The notes beneath the pieces were generated by a model. It was not told where the DNA came from. It was given only the letters and a program-made list of their open reading frames with translations, and searched no databases. Of a DNA stretch of 57,054 bases, positions 19,219-28,164 are shown piece after piece. The stretch spans positions 1 through 57,054 of the forward strand of contig NZ_FONE01000017.1 of NCBI RefSeq assembly GCF_900112825.1, read 5' to 3'. Origin of the DNA: Nitrosomonas sp. Nm166 (GTDB taxonomy: Bacteria > Pseudomonadota > Gammaproteobacteria > Burkholderiales > Nitrosomonadaceae). Position 1 is the stretch's first letter. Every line of letters begins with the position of its first letter. Both the position numbers and the translations under genes were made by a program.

Positions 19219-19995
19219 TTAAGAAATAAATTCCCGTTTCTGCAACATCCCTACAAGCCGGTAAATAGCAAATCCGACCAGCAAATGTTTTATCGTATGG
19301 CCGCTGATCAAATCATTCGTCACATCATAGATTTTCAGATCCAGCATTTCAGCCAATTTGGCCGCGGCGTACAAAGCAATTACCTGATAGATATCTTTCG
19401 CATGCATATAACGTGATGGATAGTACACACTCAACAAAAGAATAAGCAGGATTGAATAGAACTGGGTAACGATATAAAAATTCAGATTTCCGTTGCCTTG
19501 TTGTTCGGTCCAGTGCCAATACAATACACTTAGCGCTCCCAACATAACCAGCAGCGGCAATGATCGTACCCCCAATATGGGACTAACGCGCTCAGCCAAT
19601 GTTGCAGCAAGCAAGGCAGTTACGCCCATGGCTATCGGTAGCCGATCCCACACTAAATAGTCGTTATGCGGCATCCAGTGATAAAGCATTGAACCCAATC
19701 CCGCCGCAGCAACGCTCAGAAATAACACCCAATAGGGTAAATACTCAATCCTGCTGAAAAATGCCTTGTGAGCAGGTAATTGATAAGCGAGAAAAAGAAA
19801 TCTAAGGCCAGCGATGCCGCTTAACAAAATAGCCAGATTTGAAGCAACATTTCCAAAATTCGGAATACCAAGAAAGGTTCGCTGATCAGCAAACTGATGA
19901 TAATCGACTGGCTGAGGGAGCGGTGGCAGCACTATCGCTGTCACAACGACCGCAATCGACAATCCAGTAAGCATCCAAAGCTGTCGTTGCATCAT
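19219..19995 (-). CDS. Ceramidase-like (alkaline phytoceramidase family) membrane protein
   Basis: About 258 residues with seven predicted membrane helices. The NVASNLAILLSGIAGL, YHWMPHNDYLVWDRLPIAMG and HTIKHLLVGFAIYRL segments carry the conserved Ser, His and Asp of the CREST/alkaline ceramidase superfamily, whose members hydrolyse amide-linked lipids through a zinc site. The open frame reaches 20124 inside radA, but the extra 43 residues are not family-like; ATG 19995 or 19992 gives a clean membrane-protein start. Its natural substrate in a bacterium without known sphingolipids is unclear. Confidence 0.75.
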   Translation of the reverse strand: MMQRQLWMLTGLSIAVVVTAIVLPPLPQPVDYHQFADQRTFLGIPNFGNVASNLAILLSGIAGLRFLFLAYQLPAHKAFFSRIEYLPYWVLFLSVAAAGLGSMLYHWMPHNDYLVWDRLPIAMGVTALLAATLAERVSPILGVRSLPLLVMLGALSVLYWHWTEQQGNGNLNFYIVTQFYSILLILLLSVYYPSRYMHAKDIYQVIALYAAAKLAEMLDLKIYDVTNDLISGHTIKHLLVGFAIYRLVGMLQKREFIS

Positions 19996-20011
19996 GATTG
20001 ATCGGAAGTTA

Positions 20012-21361
20012 TTAATACATATGGGCAACCGCTTCCCCGATGCGCCCAACAGGAATGATATGAATACCAGGGATAGGTTGTTTGGGTTTATTGGCCAGTG
20101 GAATAATCGCCTGTTTGAAACCAAGCTTCGCCGCTTCCTTCAATCTCTCCTGTCCACGCTGCACGGGACGTATTTCACCGGCCAGACCAATTTCACCGAT
20201 GACAATCATCTTTTCCGCAAGTGGCTTATTCTTAAGGGAAGAAACAACCGCCAGCATAATCGCAAGATCAGCCCCGGGTTCAGTGATTTTCACACCACCC
20301 ACGGCATTGACGAAAACATCCTGATCAAAGCAGGGAATACCGGCATGACGGTGGAGTACCGCCAGCAACATAGCCAGTCTGTTTTGTTCCAGTCCAACAC
20401 ATAGTCGCCGTGGATTGGGCGAGCGTGCTTCGTCGACCAGCGCCTGTATTTCCACTAATAGCGGACGTGTGCCTTCTTGTGTGACCATGATACAGGATCC
20501 TGGAACCTGCTCGCCATGATGCGAGAGGAATAAAGCCGATGGATTTCTGACTTCGCGCAAGCCCTTCTCGCTCATCGCAAATACACCCAGTTCATTCACT
20601 GCACCAAAACGGTTCTTGAAGGCGCGAATCATGCGAAAACTGGAATGCATCTCACCCTCGAAATACAACACCGTATCTACCATATGCTCCAGCACGCGCG
20701 GTCCCGCCAGCGCTCCTTCTTTGGTCACATGACCCACCAGAATGATGCAGGTGCCGCTCGATTTCGCCAAGCGAGTCAATTGCGCCGCACATTCGCGCAC
20801 CTGGGCGACTGATCCTGGTGCAGATTGCAATGTTTCCGAATAGATCGTCTGGATTGAGTCAATCACGGCGATAGTCGGTTTACGCTCAATCAGCACCGAC
20901 TGGATTTTTTCCAATTGAATTTCCGCGAACAAATCCACTGTATGCACATCGAGTGCCAGACGCTTGGCACGTAATGCCACTTGCTGTGCCGATTCTTCAC
21001 CGCTTACGTACAATACCTGATGCTGGGCAGACATGTACGAGAGCGCCTGAAGCAACAGCGTTGACTTACCGATGCCAGGATCTCCACCCAGCAATACCAC
21101 ACCACCGTGCACTAACCCCCCGCCCAGAACGCGGTCAAGTTCATTTACCCCCGTTGGATAGCGCGGTTCTTCACGCGCTTCGATGGCGCTTAAATTTTGC
21201 ACCTGACCGATTTCTGATACTGGGCTAAAACGCGATACCGACTTCTCTGCGAGAGTTTCTACCAAAGTATTCCATGCCTGACAATGCGGACATTGACCCT
21301 GCCATTTCAAGGTCTGCCCACCGCACTCAGTACAGGAATAGATTGATTTCTGTTTGGCCAT
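20012..21361 (-). CDS. radA: DNA repair protein RadA
   Basis: 449 residues. The N-terminal zinc finger (CTECGGQTLKWQGQCPHC), RecA-like ATPase with Walker A GDPGIGKSTLLLQ near residue 97, the RadA-specific KNRFG motif near residue 249 and a LonC-like C-terminal domain are all present. RadA helps branch migration in recombination. The ATG at 21361 gives the standard MAKQKSIYSC start, but a repeat element ends only seven bases upstream and no Shine-Dalgarno remains. Confidence 0.96.
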   Translation of the reverse strand: MAKQKSIYSCTECGGQTLKWQGQCPHCQAWNTLVETLAEKSVSRFSPVSEIGQVQNLSAIEAREEPRYPTGVNELDRVLGGGLVHGGVVLLGGDPGIGKSTLLLQALSYMSAQHQVLYVSGEESAQQVALRAKRLALDVHTVDLFAEIQLEKIQSVLIERKPTIAVIDSIQTIYSETLQSAPGSVAQVRECAAQLTRLAKSSGTCIILVGHVTKEGALAGPRVLEHMVDTVLYFEGEMHSSFRMIRAFKNRFGAVNELGVFAMSEKGLREVRNPSALFLSHHGEQVPGSCIMVTQEGTRPLLVEIQALVDEARSPNPRRLCVGLEQNRLAMLLAVLHRHAGIPCFDQDVFVNAVGGVKITEPGADLAIMLAVVSSLKNKPLAEKMIVIGEIGLAGEIRPVQRGQERLKEAAKLGFKQAIIPLANKPKQPIPGIHIIPVGRIGEAVAHMY

Positions 21362-21368
21362 TCATTTA

Positions 21369-21512
21369 GGGAAACGCTGATTAATTGGCTGCACGGGCGA
21401 ATCGCTTCGTTGCGCGGTACTCGCTTCCTCGTCTATCTGATCGATATGTCTCGGTTGCTGCGTTCCGTGCGCCTCGCGCTTCATCACGTTCATCGAATTA
21501 ATCAGCGTTTCC
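21369..21512. repeat. MITE-like inverted-repeat element, family A, copy 1
   Basis: A 144-base non-coding element bounded by GGGAAACGCTGATTAATT and its near-exact complement ending in AATCAGCGTTTCC. A second copy at 24974-25118 has the same orientation and only about six internal differences. No transposase is encoded, so it would be moved in trans. Flanking TA/TTA at both ends hints at a TA-type target. It sits directly in front of radA (minus strand) and behind rfbC's stop. Confidence 0.85.
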
Positions 21513-21519
21513 TTAATCA

Positions 21520-22065
21520 TTAATCATAAACCTCGGCAGCGCTGAATACGGCTCCACGCGCATCTTTCTCGGAAAGAACCGGTTTACCCGTAAGAGGCCA
21601 ATCAATCGCTAAAGTTGCATCGTTCCATACGATGCAGCGCTCATATTCGGGCGCCCAATAATCAGTTGTGTTATATAAAAACTCAGCATAATCAGAGAGT
21701 ACCAGGAAGCCATGGGCAAAACCGGGTGGAACCCATAATTGTTTCTTATTCTCCGCACTGAGTATTTCTCCTACCCACTGCCCAAAAGTGGGCGACGAGC
21801 GGCGTATATCCACCGCCACATCAAATACCTCCCCGATCACCACCCGCACTAGCTTTCCCTGCACTTGTTTGATCTGATAATGCAGGCCACGCAAGACATG
21901 TTGAGCGGAGCGCGAATGATTGCTTTGAACAAAATTTATTTTCTTTCCAACTGCTGATTCGAATTCACGCTGATTAAAACTTTCGAAAAAAAAACCGCGC
22001 TCATCACTGAAGACACGCGGTTCCAATAAAAGAACTTCCGGAATAACCAAATGAGTTGATTTCAT
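21520..22065 (-). CDS. rfbC: dTDP-4-dehydrorhamnose 3,5-epimerase
   Basis: 181 residues, the normal RmlC length. The catalytic His lies in QSNHSRSAQHVLRGLHYQ near residues 48-66; VDIRRSSPTFGQWVGE and WVPPGFAHGFLVLSD follow as in RmlC cupins. Third step of dTDP-L-rhamnose synthesis. Downstream of rfbA by 22 bases, so same operon. rfbB and rfbD are not in the window. Confidence 0.95.
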   Translation of the reverse strand: MKSTHLVIPEVLLLEPRVFSDERGFFFESFNQREFESAVGKKINFVQSNHSRSAQHVLRGLHYQIKQVQGKLVRVVIGEVFDVAVDIRRSSPTFGQWVGEILSAENKKQLWVPPGFAHGFLVLSDYAEFLYNTTDYWAPEYERCIVWNDATLAIDWPLTGKPVLSEKDARGAVFSAAEVYD

Positions 22066-22087
22066 AGCATGGAGTTTAGGACTTCAA

Positions 22088-23020
22088 TCAAGCTTCACGT
22101 TTTAATACTTGCAGCAAATATTGCCCATAGCCATTCTTGGCCAATGGGACCGCTAGTTTTTCTAATTGTGCCGCATCGATCCATCCCTGCTTGAATGCTA
22201 TTTCTTCCAGACAGGCAATTTTCAATCCTTGCCGATGCTCAATCGTGGCAATAAACTGACCCGCATCCAGTAAAGATTCATGAGTGCCCGTATCCAACCA
22301 AGCATAACCACGTCCCATAATCTCTACACTCAATGCAGACCGCTCCAGATAAATACGATTCAAGTCAGTGATTTCCAATTCATTACGTGCCGATGGTTTC
22401 AGGCTTCTGGCGTAATCAACCACATGCTGGTCATAAAAATACAGACCTGTCACGGCATAGTGGGATTTCGGTTGTTGAGGCTTTTCTTCCAAATTGATCA
22501 CACGCCCCTCTGTATCAAATTCAACCACGCCATAACGCTCTGGGTCATGGACATGATAAGCAAAAACACTGGCGCCTTCCGTACGTTCCATGGCGTTGGT
22601 TAGCAAATGATGAAGGTCGTGTCCATGAAAAATATTATCGCCCAGCACCAGTGCTGAACAATCATTACCAATAAACGATTCACCAATGACAAAGGCTTGC
22701 GCAAGACCATCGGGTGATGGCTGTTCGGCATAAGATATATTCACTCCCCACTGATGGCCATCACGCAGCAGTTCTTCATAGTTTCCAACATCACGCGGTG
22801 TTGAAATAATCAGAATATCCTGAATTCCCGCTAGCATTAAGGTACTCAGCGGGTAATAAATCATGGGCTTATCAAATACTGGCAGTAATTGTTTGGATAC
22901 TGTTTGGGTAACTGGATAGAGCCGCGTACCGGAACCACCTGCGAGGACAATTCCTTTTCGCCGGAAAGGCTTGGATTTTAAAGAATCTCTTGTTATATAT
23001 GAGGTACTTAGTGTTGGCAT
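22088..23020 (-). CDS. rfbA: Glucose-1-phosphate thymidylyltransferase
   Basis: 310 residues; the first 21 are an extension before the standard start [43 protein letters not shown] and VLGDNIFHG are the nucleotide- and sugar-binding motifs of RmlA. Makes dTDP-glucose, the first step to dTDP-rhamnose. Start at 23020 is uncertain; a start nearer the conserved core is possible but no better ATG is seen. Divergent from the ABC gene with a MITE-like element between. Confidence 0.94.
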   Translation of the reverse strand: MPTLSTSYITRDSLKSKPFRRKGIVLAGGSGTRLYPVTQTVSKQLLPVFDKPMIYYPLSTLMLAGIQDILIISTPRDVGNYEELLRDGHQWGVNISYAEQPSPDGLAQAFVIGESFIGNDCSALVLGDNIFHGHDLHHLLTNAMERTEGASVFAYHVHDPERYGVVEFDTEGRVINLEEKPQQPKSHYAVTGLYFYDQHVVDYARSLKPSARNELEITDLNRIYLERSALSVEIMGRGYAWLDTGTHESLLDAGQFIATIEHRQGLKIACLEEIAFKQGWIDAAQLEKLAVPLAKNGYGQYLLQVLKREA

Positions 23021-23077
23021 AAATAAAAATCCCGAGGTTCACAAGCTCATGAATAAATACTTTCATCCGCTAATCCA

Positions 23078-23225
23078 TTAACAGACCGTTGAAAAACGTT
23101 TTCGAGGCAGCCGATACAAGGCAAAAACAGGCGAAAAAGCGCAGTTTATGCGTAATAAATGAGCATTTTGAGCCTGTTTTTAACACCGTAGCGGCAACGC
23201 AGATAGTTTTTCAACGGTCTGTTAA
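23078..23225. repeat. MITE-like inverted-repeat element, family B
   Basis: 148 bases with perfect 20-base terminal inverted repeats, TTAACAGACCGTTGAAAAAC and its complement at 23206-23225. The inside has no gene; a 65-residue open frame across it is fortuitous. The element occupies most of the 289-base divergent region between rfbA and the ABC gene, so it may carry or displace promoters. TTAA at the outer ends may be part of the target. Confidence 0.85.
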
Positions 23226-23309
23226 AAATGGATTGTACTATATCTGTTCCCCATTCCTGATAACTGCGCGCTGTAAGAGCCAATGAATGTTCATGTAAAA
23301 TGATTCATT

Positions 23310-24989
23310 ATGATCCACCCACAACCATACTTCCGTTTGCTCAGCAGGCTTGTTTCTCATTGGAAATTACTTTCGCTTGCGTTATTTGCCATGCTGATCA
23401 TAGCAACAACTTCAGCCTCATTACCGATACTCATCAAACAGCTACTCGATAGCACTTTTATTCAAAAGGACTCAGCACTCCTCCAGACGACATTGCTCGC
23501 AATGATCACATTGTTCATTGTACGTAGCGTTGCAAGCTCGATCAGTATCTATACGACTACTAAAGCCAGTGGTCAATTAGGTATTGATCTACGCAGGGAT
23601 ATGTTTAATAAATTGCTGACACTGCCGGTCAGTTTTTATACGCATTTTAATAAAAAAAGCGAGGTCGACAGGCTGGTTTCCTCCATTAATCAAATTACTC
23701 ACCATACGACCCGGCATATCACTATCCTGGTTCAAGATGGTTTGACAATTATTGGACTCGTTATTTGCATTCTCTATCTCAATCATGAACTTACACTACT
23801 ACTGCTGCTGGTATCACCATTACCGATATTGATTATCCAAATGACTCATGATCATTTAAACAAATTCAACCAGAAAAATTTATGCGCGTCTGACAATCTC
23901 ATTCAGCATTTACTGCAATCCATTCAACATTGCAGAGAAATCCGCTTGAACGGTGGGCAAGACCATGAAAGTCATCGCCTTAGTAAAATCGCTGAACCCA
24001 TCTACCATGCGGAAATACAGCAAGCCCTGAGTAGAGCAGTGCTCATCCCTGCAGGTCAAATAACCATTGCATTAATTTTGATTGCAATGATCTACTTTCT
24101 CACGCAACAAATACCTGATAATCCATTGAGCTTGGATAAAGCGGGTGCATTTTTAGCAGCAGCGTTACTATTTATTAACCCCATCCAGCGCATCGCGAAC
24201 ACTCCCAAGCAACTTGAGCAAGATCAAAGAAATATAGAAACTCTATTTTTATTTCTTGATCAAGTATCTGAACAGGATACAGGTACGCGAAGCCTCGAGC
24301 ATGTTGCTGGAAAATTGACATTTGAACAAGTACGGTTTTGTCACGATACGCAAACAAAACCCATTCTGAGGCATCTCAACCTCACCATAAAACCCCATGA
24401 AGCGATTGTTTTCACAGGCTATACCGACGCTGAGAAAAACGCGCTCATTGACCTGGTTCTGCGTTTACGACAACCTACCAGTGGAAAAATATTGGTGGAT
24501 GATCAACCGCTTACTGAGATCCAGTTAAATAACTTACATGCTAATATTGGCATCATTACAAAAGATGCTGCCTTATTGGATGAAAAGGTTGCCGGGAATA
24601 TTGCTTATGGTGCCATGAAATGTGCCAGCGAAGCAAAAATTACCGCCGCAGCCCATGCCTCTCATGCCATGGAATTTATCCGGCAAATGCCGGAAGGCTT
24701 ACAGACGCGGATTGGTAGAAACGGCGCTAGAATAAGTAAAGAACAGTGTCAGAAAATTGCTATTGCACGCGTATTACTTAAAAATCCATCCATCCTGATT
24801 CTAGATGAGATATCTGCGACTAACCAGCTCGATGCTGATGATTTATGCCATGCCTTGGAAAGGCTGATGCAAAACCGTACTACGTTGATTTTCAATCAAG
24901 ATGTTCCGCATTTAAAAAAAATTGACCGAGTCGTTGTTCTGAAAAACGGCTGTATTACACAGAACTTCACCCAGGGAAACGCTGATTAA
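23310..24989 (+). CDS. MsbA-like ABC transporter with degenerate ATPase domain
   Basis: 559 residues. An N-terminal six-helix exporter domain (about 1-310) is followed by a nucleotide-binding domain (about 335-555), the layout of MsbA-type half transporters. The transmembrane part looks normal. Nearly every ATP motif is altered: Walker A reads GYTDAEKN (370-377) instead of GxxGxGKS/T, the Q-loop Gln is Lys (IITKDA), the signature LSGGQ is ISKEQ (475-479), and the H-loop His is Gln530. Only the Walker B Asp499-Glu500 remain. The frame is unbroken. Its last codons and stop come from the repeat element that begins at 24974. Partner or substrate unknown; nearby genes suggest polysaccharide or lipid. 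Confidence 0.85.
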   Translation: MIHPQPYFRLLSRLVSHWKLLSLALFAMLIIATTSASLPILIKQLLDSTFIQKDSALLQTTLLAMITLFIVRSVASSISIYTTTKASGQLGIDLRRDMFNKLLTLPVSFYTHFNKKSEVDRLVSSINQITHHTTRHITILVQDGLTIIGLVICILYLNHELTLLLLLVSPLPILIIQMTHDHLNKFNQKNLCASDNLIQHLLQSIQHCREIRLNGGQDHESHRLSKIAEPIYHAEIQQALSRAVLIPAGQITIALILIAMIYFLTQQIPDNPLSLDKAGAFLAAALLFINPIQRIANTPKQLEQDQRNIETLFLFLDQVSEQDTGTRSLEHVAGKLTFEQVRFCHDTQTKPILRHLNLTIKPHEAIVFTGYTDAEKNALIDLVLRLRQPTSGKILVDDQPLTEIQLNNLHANIGIITKDAALLDEKVAGNIAYGAMKCASEAKITAAAHASHAMEFIRQMPEGLQTRIGRNGARISKEQCQKIAIARVLLKNPSILILDEISATNQLDADDLCHALERLMQNRTTLIFNQDVPHLKKIDRVVVLKNGCITQNFTQGNAD

Positions 24990-25118
24990 TTGACTGCATG
25001 GGCGAATCGCTTCGTTGCGCGGTACTCGCTTCCTCGTCTATCTGATTGATATGTCTCGGTTGCTGCGTTCCGTGCGCCTAGCGCTTCATCACGTTCGCCG
25101 AATTAATCAGCGTTTCCC
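24974..25118. repeat. MITE-like inverted-repeat element, family A, copy 2
   Basis: 145 bases, same orientation as copy 1, with ends GGGAAACGCTGATTAATT and AATTAATCAGCGTTTCCC (perfect complement). It lies exactly between two convergent genes. The left end encodes the last residues and TAA stop of the ABC gene (stop 24987-24989) and the right edge supplies the first base of the dehydratase's TAG stop (25118-25120). Confidence 0.88.
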
Positions 25119-27055
25119 TAGTTTACTTGCACCTTTCTAACTGGTTCGAGATTAAAAGGTATATTAATGTGTTCCAGCTCTTTAGTAGTATATTCAGGAA
25201 CCCACTTTGCAAGCTGGTCACGAACTTCTTGATCACTCAATACGGTAACTTTGCTTAGCCAAGCAATCAGATCAGATAACCATTGTTCATCAACCTGGCA
25301 TGCCTGCGCAATCCGTAATTTTTCATGCGGGGTAGGCAAAGTATTCTCATTAGTTGCCAGTAACTCTTCATGCAGCTTTTCTCCAGGCCGCAGCCCGCTG
25401 AATACAATTCGAATATCATCTTCTCCCAGCCCGGATAAATGAATTAAATCATTTGCAAGTTCAACAATTTTGACCGGATTACCCATATCCAGTACAAATA
25501 TCTCTCCCCCGCCTTTCGTACCCCCCATCAACCCAGCCTGTAAAACTAATTGCGCAGCCTCGGTAATAGACATGAAATAGCGCGTCATTTCTGGATGAGT
25601 GACCGTAATTGGACCACCCTTGGCAATCTGTTCACGGAATTTTGGAATGACACTGCCGGTACTCCCCAACACATTACCAAAACGCACCATTACAAAACAG
25701 GTAGGCTGCATCCGAATAGCTTGATCCAATCTTGTATGTTTTAAAATCGATTGTTGCAAAGCTTGGCATACCATTTCAGCCAGCCGCTTGCTTGCTCCCA
25801 TAATACTGATCGGATTGACGGCTTTATCACTTGAAATCAAAACAAATTTTTCCACGCCAAAATTTATTGCCACCTGGGCCAAAACATATGTACCCAAGAC
25901 ATTATTCAGCAAAGCCTGGCATGCATTTTCCTGTTCCATCAGCGGTACATGCTTGTAGGCGGCTGCATGAAAAACCACCGAGGGTCGGAATTGTGTAAAT
26001 ATCTGCGTCATCCGCGCATGATCCTTGATGTCACCAATCAAGAACGACATGTTGATGTCAGGAAAACGCTGCGAGAATTCTTCCTGAATGTTATACAGGG
26101 CCAGTTCATTCAGTTCAAGAAGTACGATACGATCAGGATTAAAGATGATCAACTGTCGACATAATTCTGAGCCAATCGAACCACCTGCGCCAGTTACCAG
26201 AATCACTTTACCTGTCAGCAAACTATGTAATCCATCATTATCCAGAACCACTGGCGCTCTACCCAGCAAATCATCCAGCTCTATTTCACGAATCTTTGAG
26301 ACCGTTGTTTTGCCGCTGATCAGATCAGCATAAGACGGCACAGTCATTGCTTTTACACCGATTTCCGAACACATCTCCAACGTGTGCCGATGTATTCGAT
26401 GAGGAACGGATGGGATAGCAATAATGACATGGCCGACATTCAGCTTTTGCACCCATTGCGGTAATTCATTGATTCCGCCTAGCACGCGTACACCGAGTAA
26501 ACGAGTACCCCATTTCCTGGGGTCATCATCCAGCATGCCAACCACATGCCAATCACGGCTTCTCGCTAAATCCTTAACCAGATTCATCGCAGTGTTACCA
26601 GCACCGATGATCAAAACCAGCTTTGCCTCGTAGCTCTCCAGTCCGTACAAGCGGTGCTCTTTCCAGGCGCGATAAGCCAAACGACTGCCGCCCATGATCA
26701 ACAACAATAGCAACGGAGCGAGCAAGATAACGGAGCCGGGAATATTCGCCAATAGGTCAAGTAACCACAATACCAGCAATACCGTCGCCGTGCCGCTAAC
26801 GACGGCAACAAAGATTCTTTTTAAGTCAGGTAAGCTGGCGTAACGCCACAATCCGCGGTAGAGTCCAAGCCATAAGAAGAAACTGGTCTGGATGAGCACA
26901 ATCCAGGGCAGAACTTTTGGCAAAAATGCCAACGTAGTGGAAGGAATTTCAAAATTAAAGCGGAATAAATAAGCAAACCACCATGCCACAGCAACTGCAA
27001 CAAGATCATGAGTAAAAGCAATCAGTGTGCGGATTCCGAATCTGCTTACAAACAT
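25118..27055 (-). CDS. Membrane-bound nucleotide-sugar 4,6-dehydratase, WbpM/PglF/CapD family
   Basis: 645 residues. Four membrane helices (about 12-125), a first Rossmann domain (LVLIIGAGNTAMNLVKDL near 147) and a second SDR domain (VILVTGAGGSIGSELCRQ near 280). The active site reads SSDKAVNPISIMGASKR, with Met where short-chain enzymes usually have Tyr, as in WbpM and PglF 4,6-dehydratases that act on UDP-GlcNAc. Makes precursors of diamino- or deoxy-amino sugars for surface glycans. Eight bases after the WecA-type gene, so one operon. Confidence 0.92.
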   Translation of the reverse strand: MFVSRFGIRTLIAFTHDLVAVAVAWWFAYLFRFNFEIPSTTLAFLPKVLPWIVLIQTSFFLWLGLYRGLWRYASLPDLKRIFVAVVSGTATVLLVLWLLDLLANIPGSVILLAPLLLLLIMGGSRLAYRAWKEHRLYGLESYEAKLVLIIGAGNTAMNLVKDLARSRDWHVVGMLDDDPRKWGTRLLGVRVLGGINELPQWVQKLNVGHVIIAIPSVPHRIHRHTLEMCSEIGVKAMTVPSYADLISGKTTVSKIREIELDDLLGRAPVVLDNDGLHSLLTGKVILVTGAGGSIGSELCRQLIIFNPDRIVLLELNELALYNIQEEFSQRFPDINMSFLIGDIKDHARMTQIFTQFRPSVVFHAAAYKHVPLMEQENACQALLNNVLGTYVLAQVAINFGVEKFVLISSDKAVNPISIMGASKRLAEMVCQALQQSILKHTRLDQAIRMQPTCFVMVRFGNVLGSTGSVIPKFREQIAKGGPITVTHPEMTRYFMSITEAAQLVLQAGLMGGTKGGGEIFVLDMGNPVKIVELANDLIHLSGLGEDDIRIVFSGLRPGEKLHEELLATNENTLPTPHEKLRIAQACQVDEQWLSDLIAWLSKVTVLSDQEVRDQLAKWVPEYTTKELEHINIPFNLEPVRKVQVN

Positions 27056-27062
27056 ACTATTC

Positions 27063-28073
27063 CTATTCTCGACCGGAATAATATTTCTGATTCCAATCAG
27101 AAATAAACATTAGTACCAGATAAATACCTCCCCAAATCGCGGTCATCCAATGTTGCACCGTTAGATCCTGCTTACCTGCCCACACAGCACTTCCACCTAC
27201 TGCAAGCATCAATGCATAAGCTGCGAGCGCTGTGTTACGATGACCAAAACCGCTTTGTACAATGCGTTGATAATAATGCTCGCGATGAGCTTGCCAAATT
27301 CTTTCCCCACGCAACAAGCGTTTTATAATTGTCACTGTCGCATCTGCAATAAAAGGTGAGAATATCAGCAATGGCAGCCAGAATGACCATAGGTTATCGA
27401 GCCATCCAAGTATGCCGAACACAGCTGCCAGAAATCCGAGTGGAATAGCCCCGACATCTCCCAGAAAAATCCGTGCCGGATAAAAATTATGCAACAAAAA
27501 AGCCATCGCTGCGGCAGCTATTGAAAAATTGATCACCGCGAAATCGTAATTCCCGACCCAATAAGCAAATAAGCCGTAATATCCAAATCCAATAACCGTC
27601 ATTCCCCCTGCCAACCCATCTGAGCCATCCATAAAATTATAAAGATTTGACATCCAAATCACTGCACCAGCCGTACATAATACAGTTATCCAACCATAGG
27701 TATCCAGTAGAAGAACGATAGAGAGACTCGCTGCCACAACACTTTGTATCAGTAACCGGCACCAGATCGGTAAATGCCAAATATCATCCATGAGTGAGAT
27801 GAGGACTAACAAACTGATACCTATCCAAACCATGATAGGGATTGGCGCGGAGAACAACAGCCATGTAATGACCACCCCGCATAATAAGCCTAAACCGCCA
27901 ATGCGAGGAACGGGTACCGAGTGAAGTGAACGTGAATTAGGATGATCCAGCACCCAGTCAATTTTGCTCTTTATCAATCCTGAAATTGAGAAGAAAGCGA
28001 TAACAAATGATAGCAGTGGTGCTGTAATAACTGATAAGGGAGAATCCAAAACCATAGTGACAGGATTATCCAT
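27063..28073 (-). CDS. Undecaprenyl-phosphate sugar-1-phosphate transferase, WecA/WbpL family (GT4-MraY)
   Basis: About 336 residues, ten or so membrane helices. The MraY/WecA motifs are present: DHPNSRSLHSVPVPRIGG near the start, LYNFMDGSDGLAGG in the middle (catalytic Asp pair) and FLGDVGAIPLG. Starts lipid-linked glycan synthesis by moving a HexNAc-phosphate to undecaprenyl phosphate. The frame can be extended to GTG 28094, but that lies in the T run of a hairpin; ATG 28073 or 28055 is more likely, though neither has a clear Shine-Dalgarno. Paired with the dehydratase, as wbpL with wbpM. Confidence 0.9.
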   Translation of the reverse strand: MDNPVTMVLDSPLSVITAPLLSFVIAFFSISGLIKSKIDWVLDHPNSRSLHSVPVPRIGGLGLLCGVVITWLLFSAPIPIMVWIGISLLVLISLMDDIWHLPIWCRLLIQSVVAASLSIVLLLDTYGWITVLCTAGAVIWMSNLYNFMDGSDGLAGGMTVIGFGYYGLFAYWVGNYDFAVINFSIAAAAMAFLLHNFYPARIFLGDVGAIPLGFLAAVFGILGWLDNLWSFWLPLLIFSPFIADATVTIIKRLLRGERIWQAHREHYYQRIVQSGFGHRNTALAAYALMLAVGGSAVWAGKQDLTVQHWMTAIWGGIYLVLMFISDWNQKYYSGRE

Positions 28074-28083
28074 ATAGATCAAT

Positions 28084-28128
28084 AAAAAACACACGCCATT
28101 TTCTCATCATGTGTGACAAGAAAATGGC
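28084..28128 (-). terminator. Intrinsic terminator after the aminotransferase gene
   Basis: GCCATTTTCT (28095-28104) pairs perfectly with AGAAAATGGC (28119-28128). Read on the minus strand the stem is followed by GTGTG and six T. It closes the aminotransferase transcript just before the WecA-type gene. Confidence 0.7.
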
Positions 28129-28164
28129 ATGCGTCGTTAAACTGCCATTAATTCTGATAGTGCC

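Noticed and set aside
23089..23286. 65-codon frame across the family B element
   Set aside because: It is made by the inverted repeat and has no coding character.
21369..25118. A true composite transposon bounded by IS copies
   Set aside because: The flanking elements are only about 144 bases and encode no transposase, so only a MITE-type arrangement is supported.
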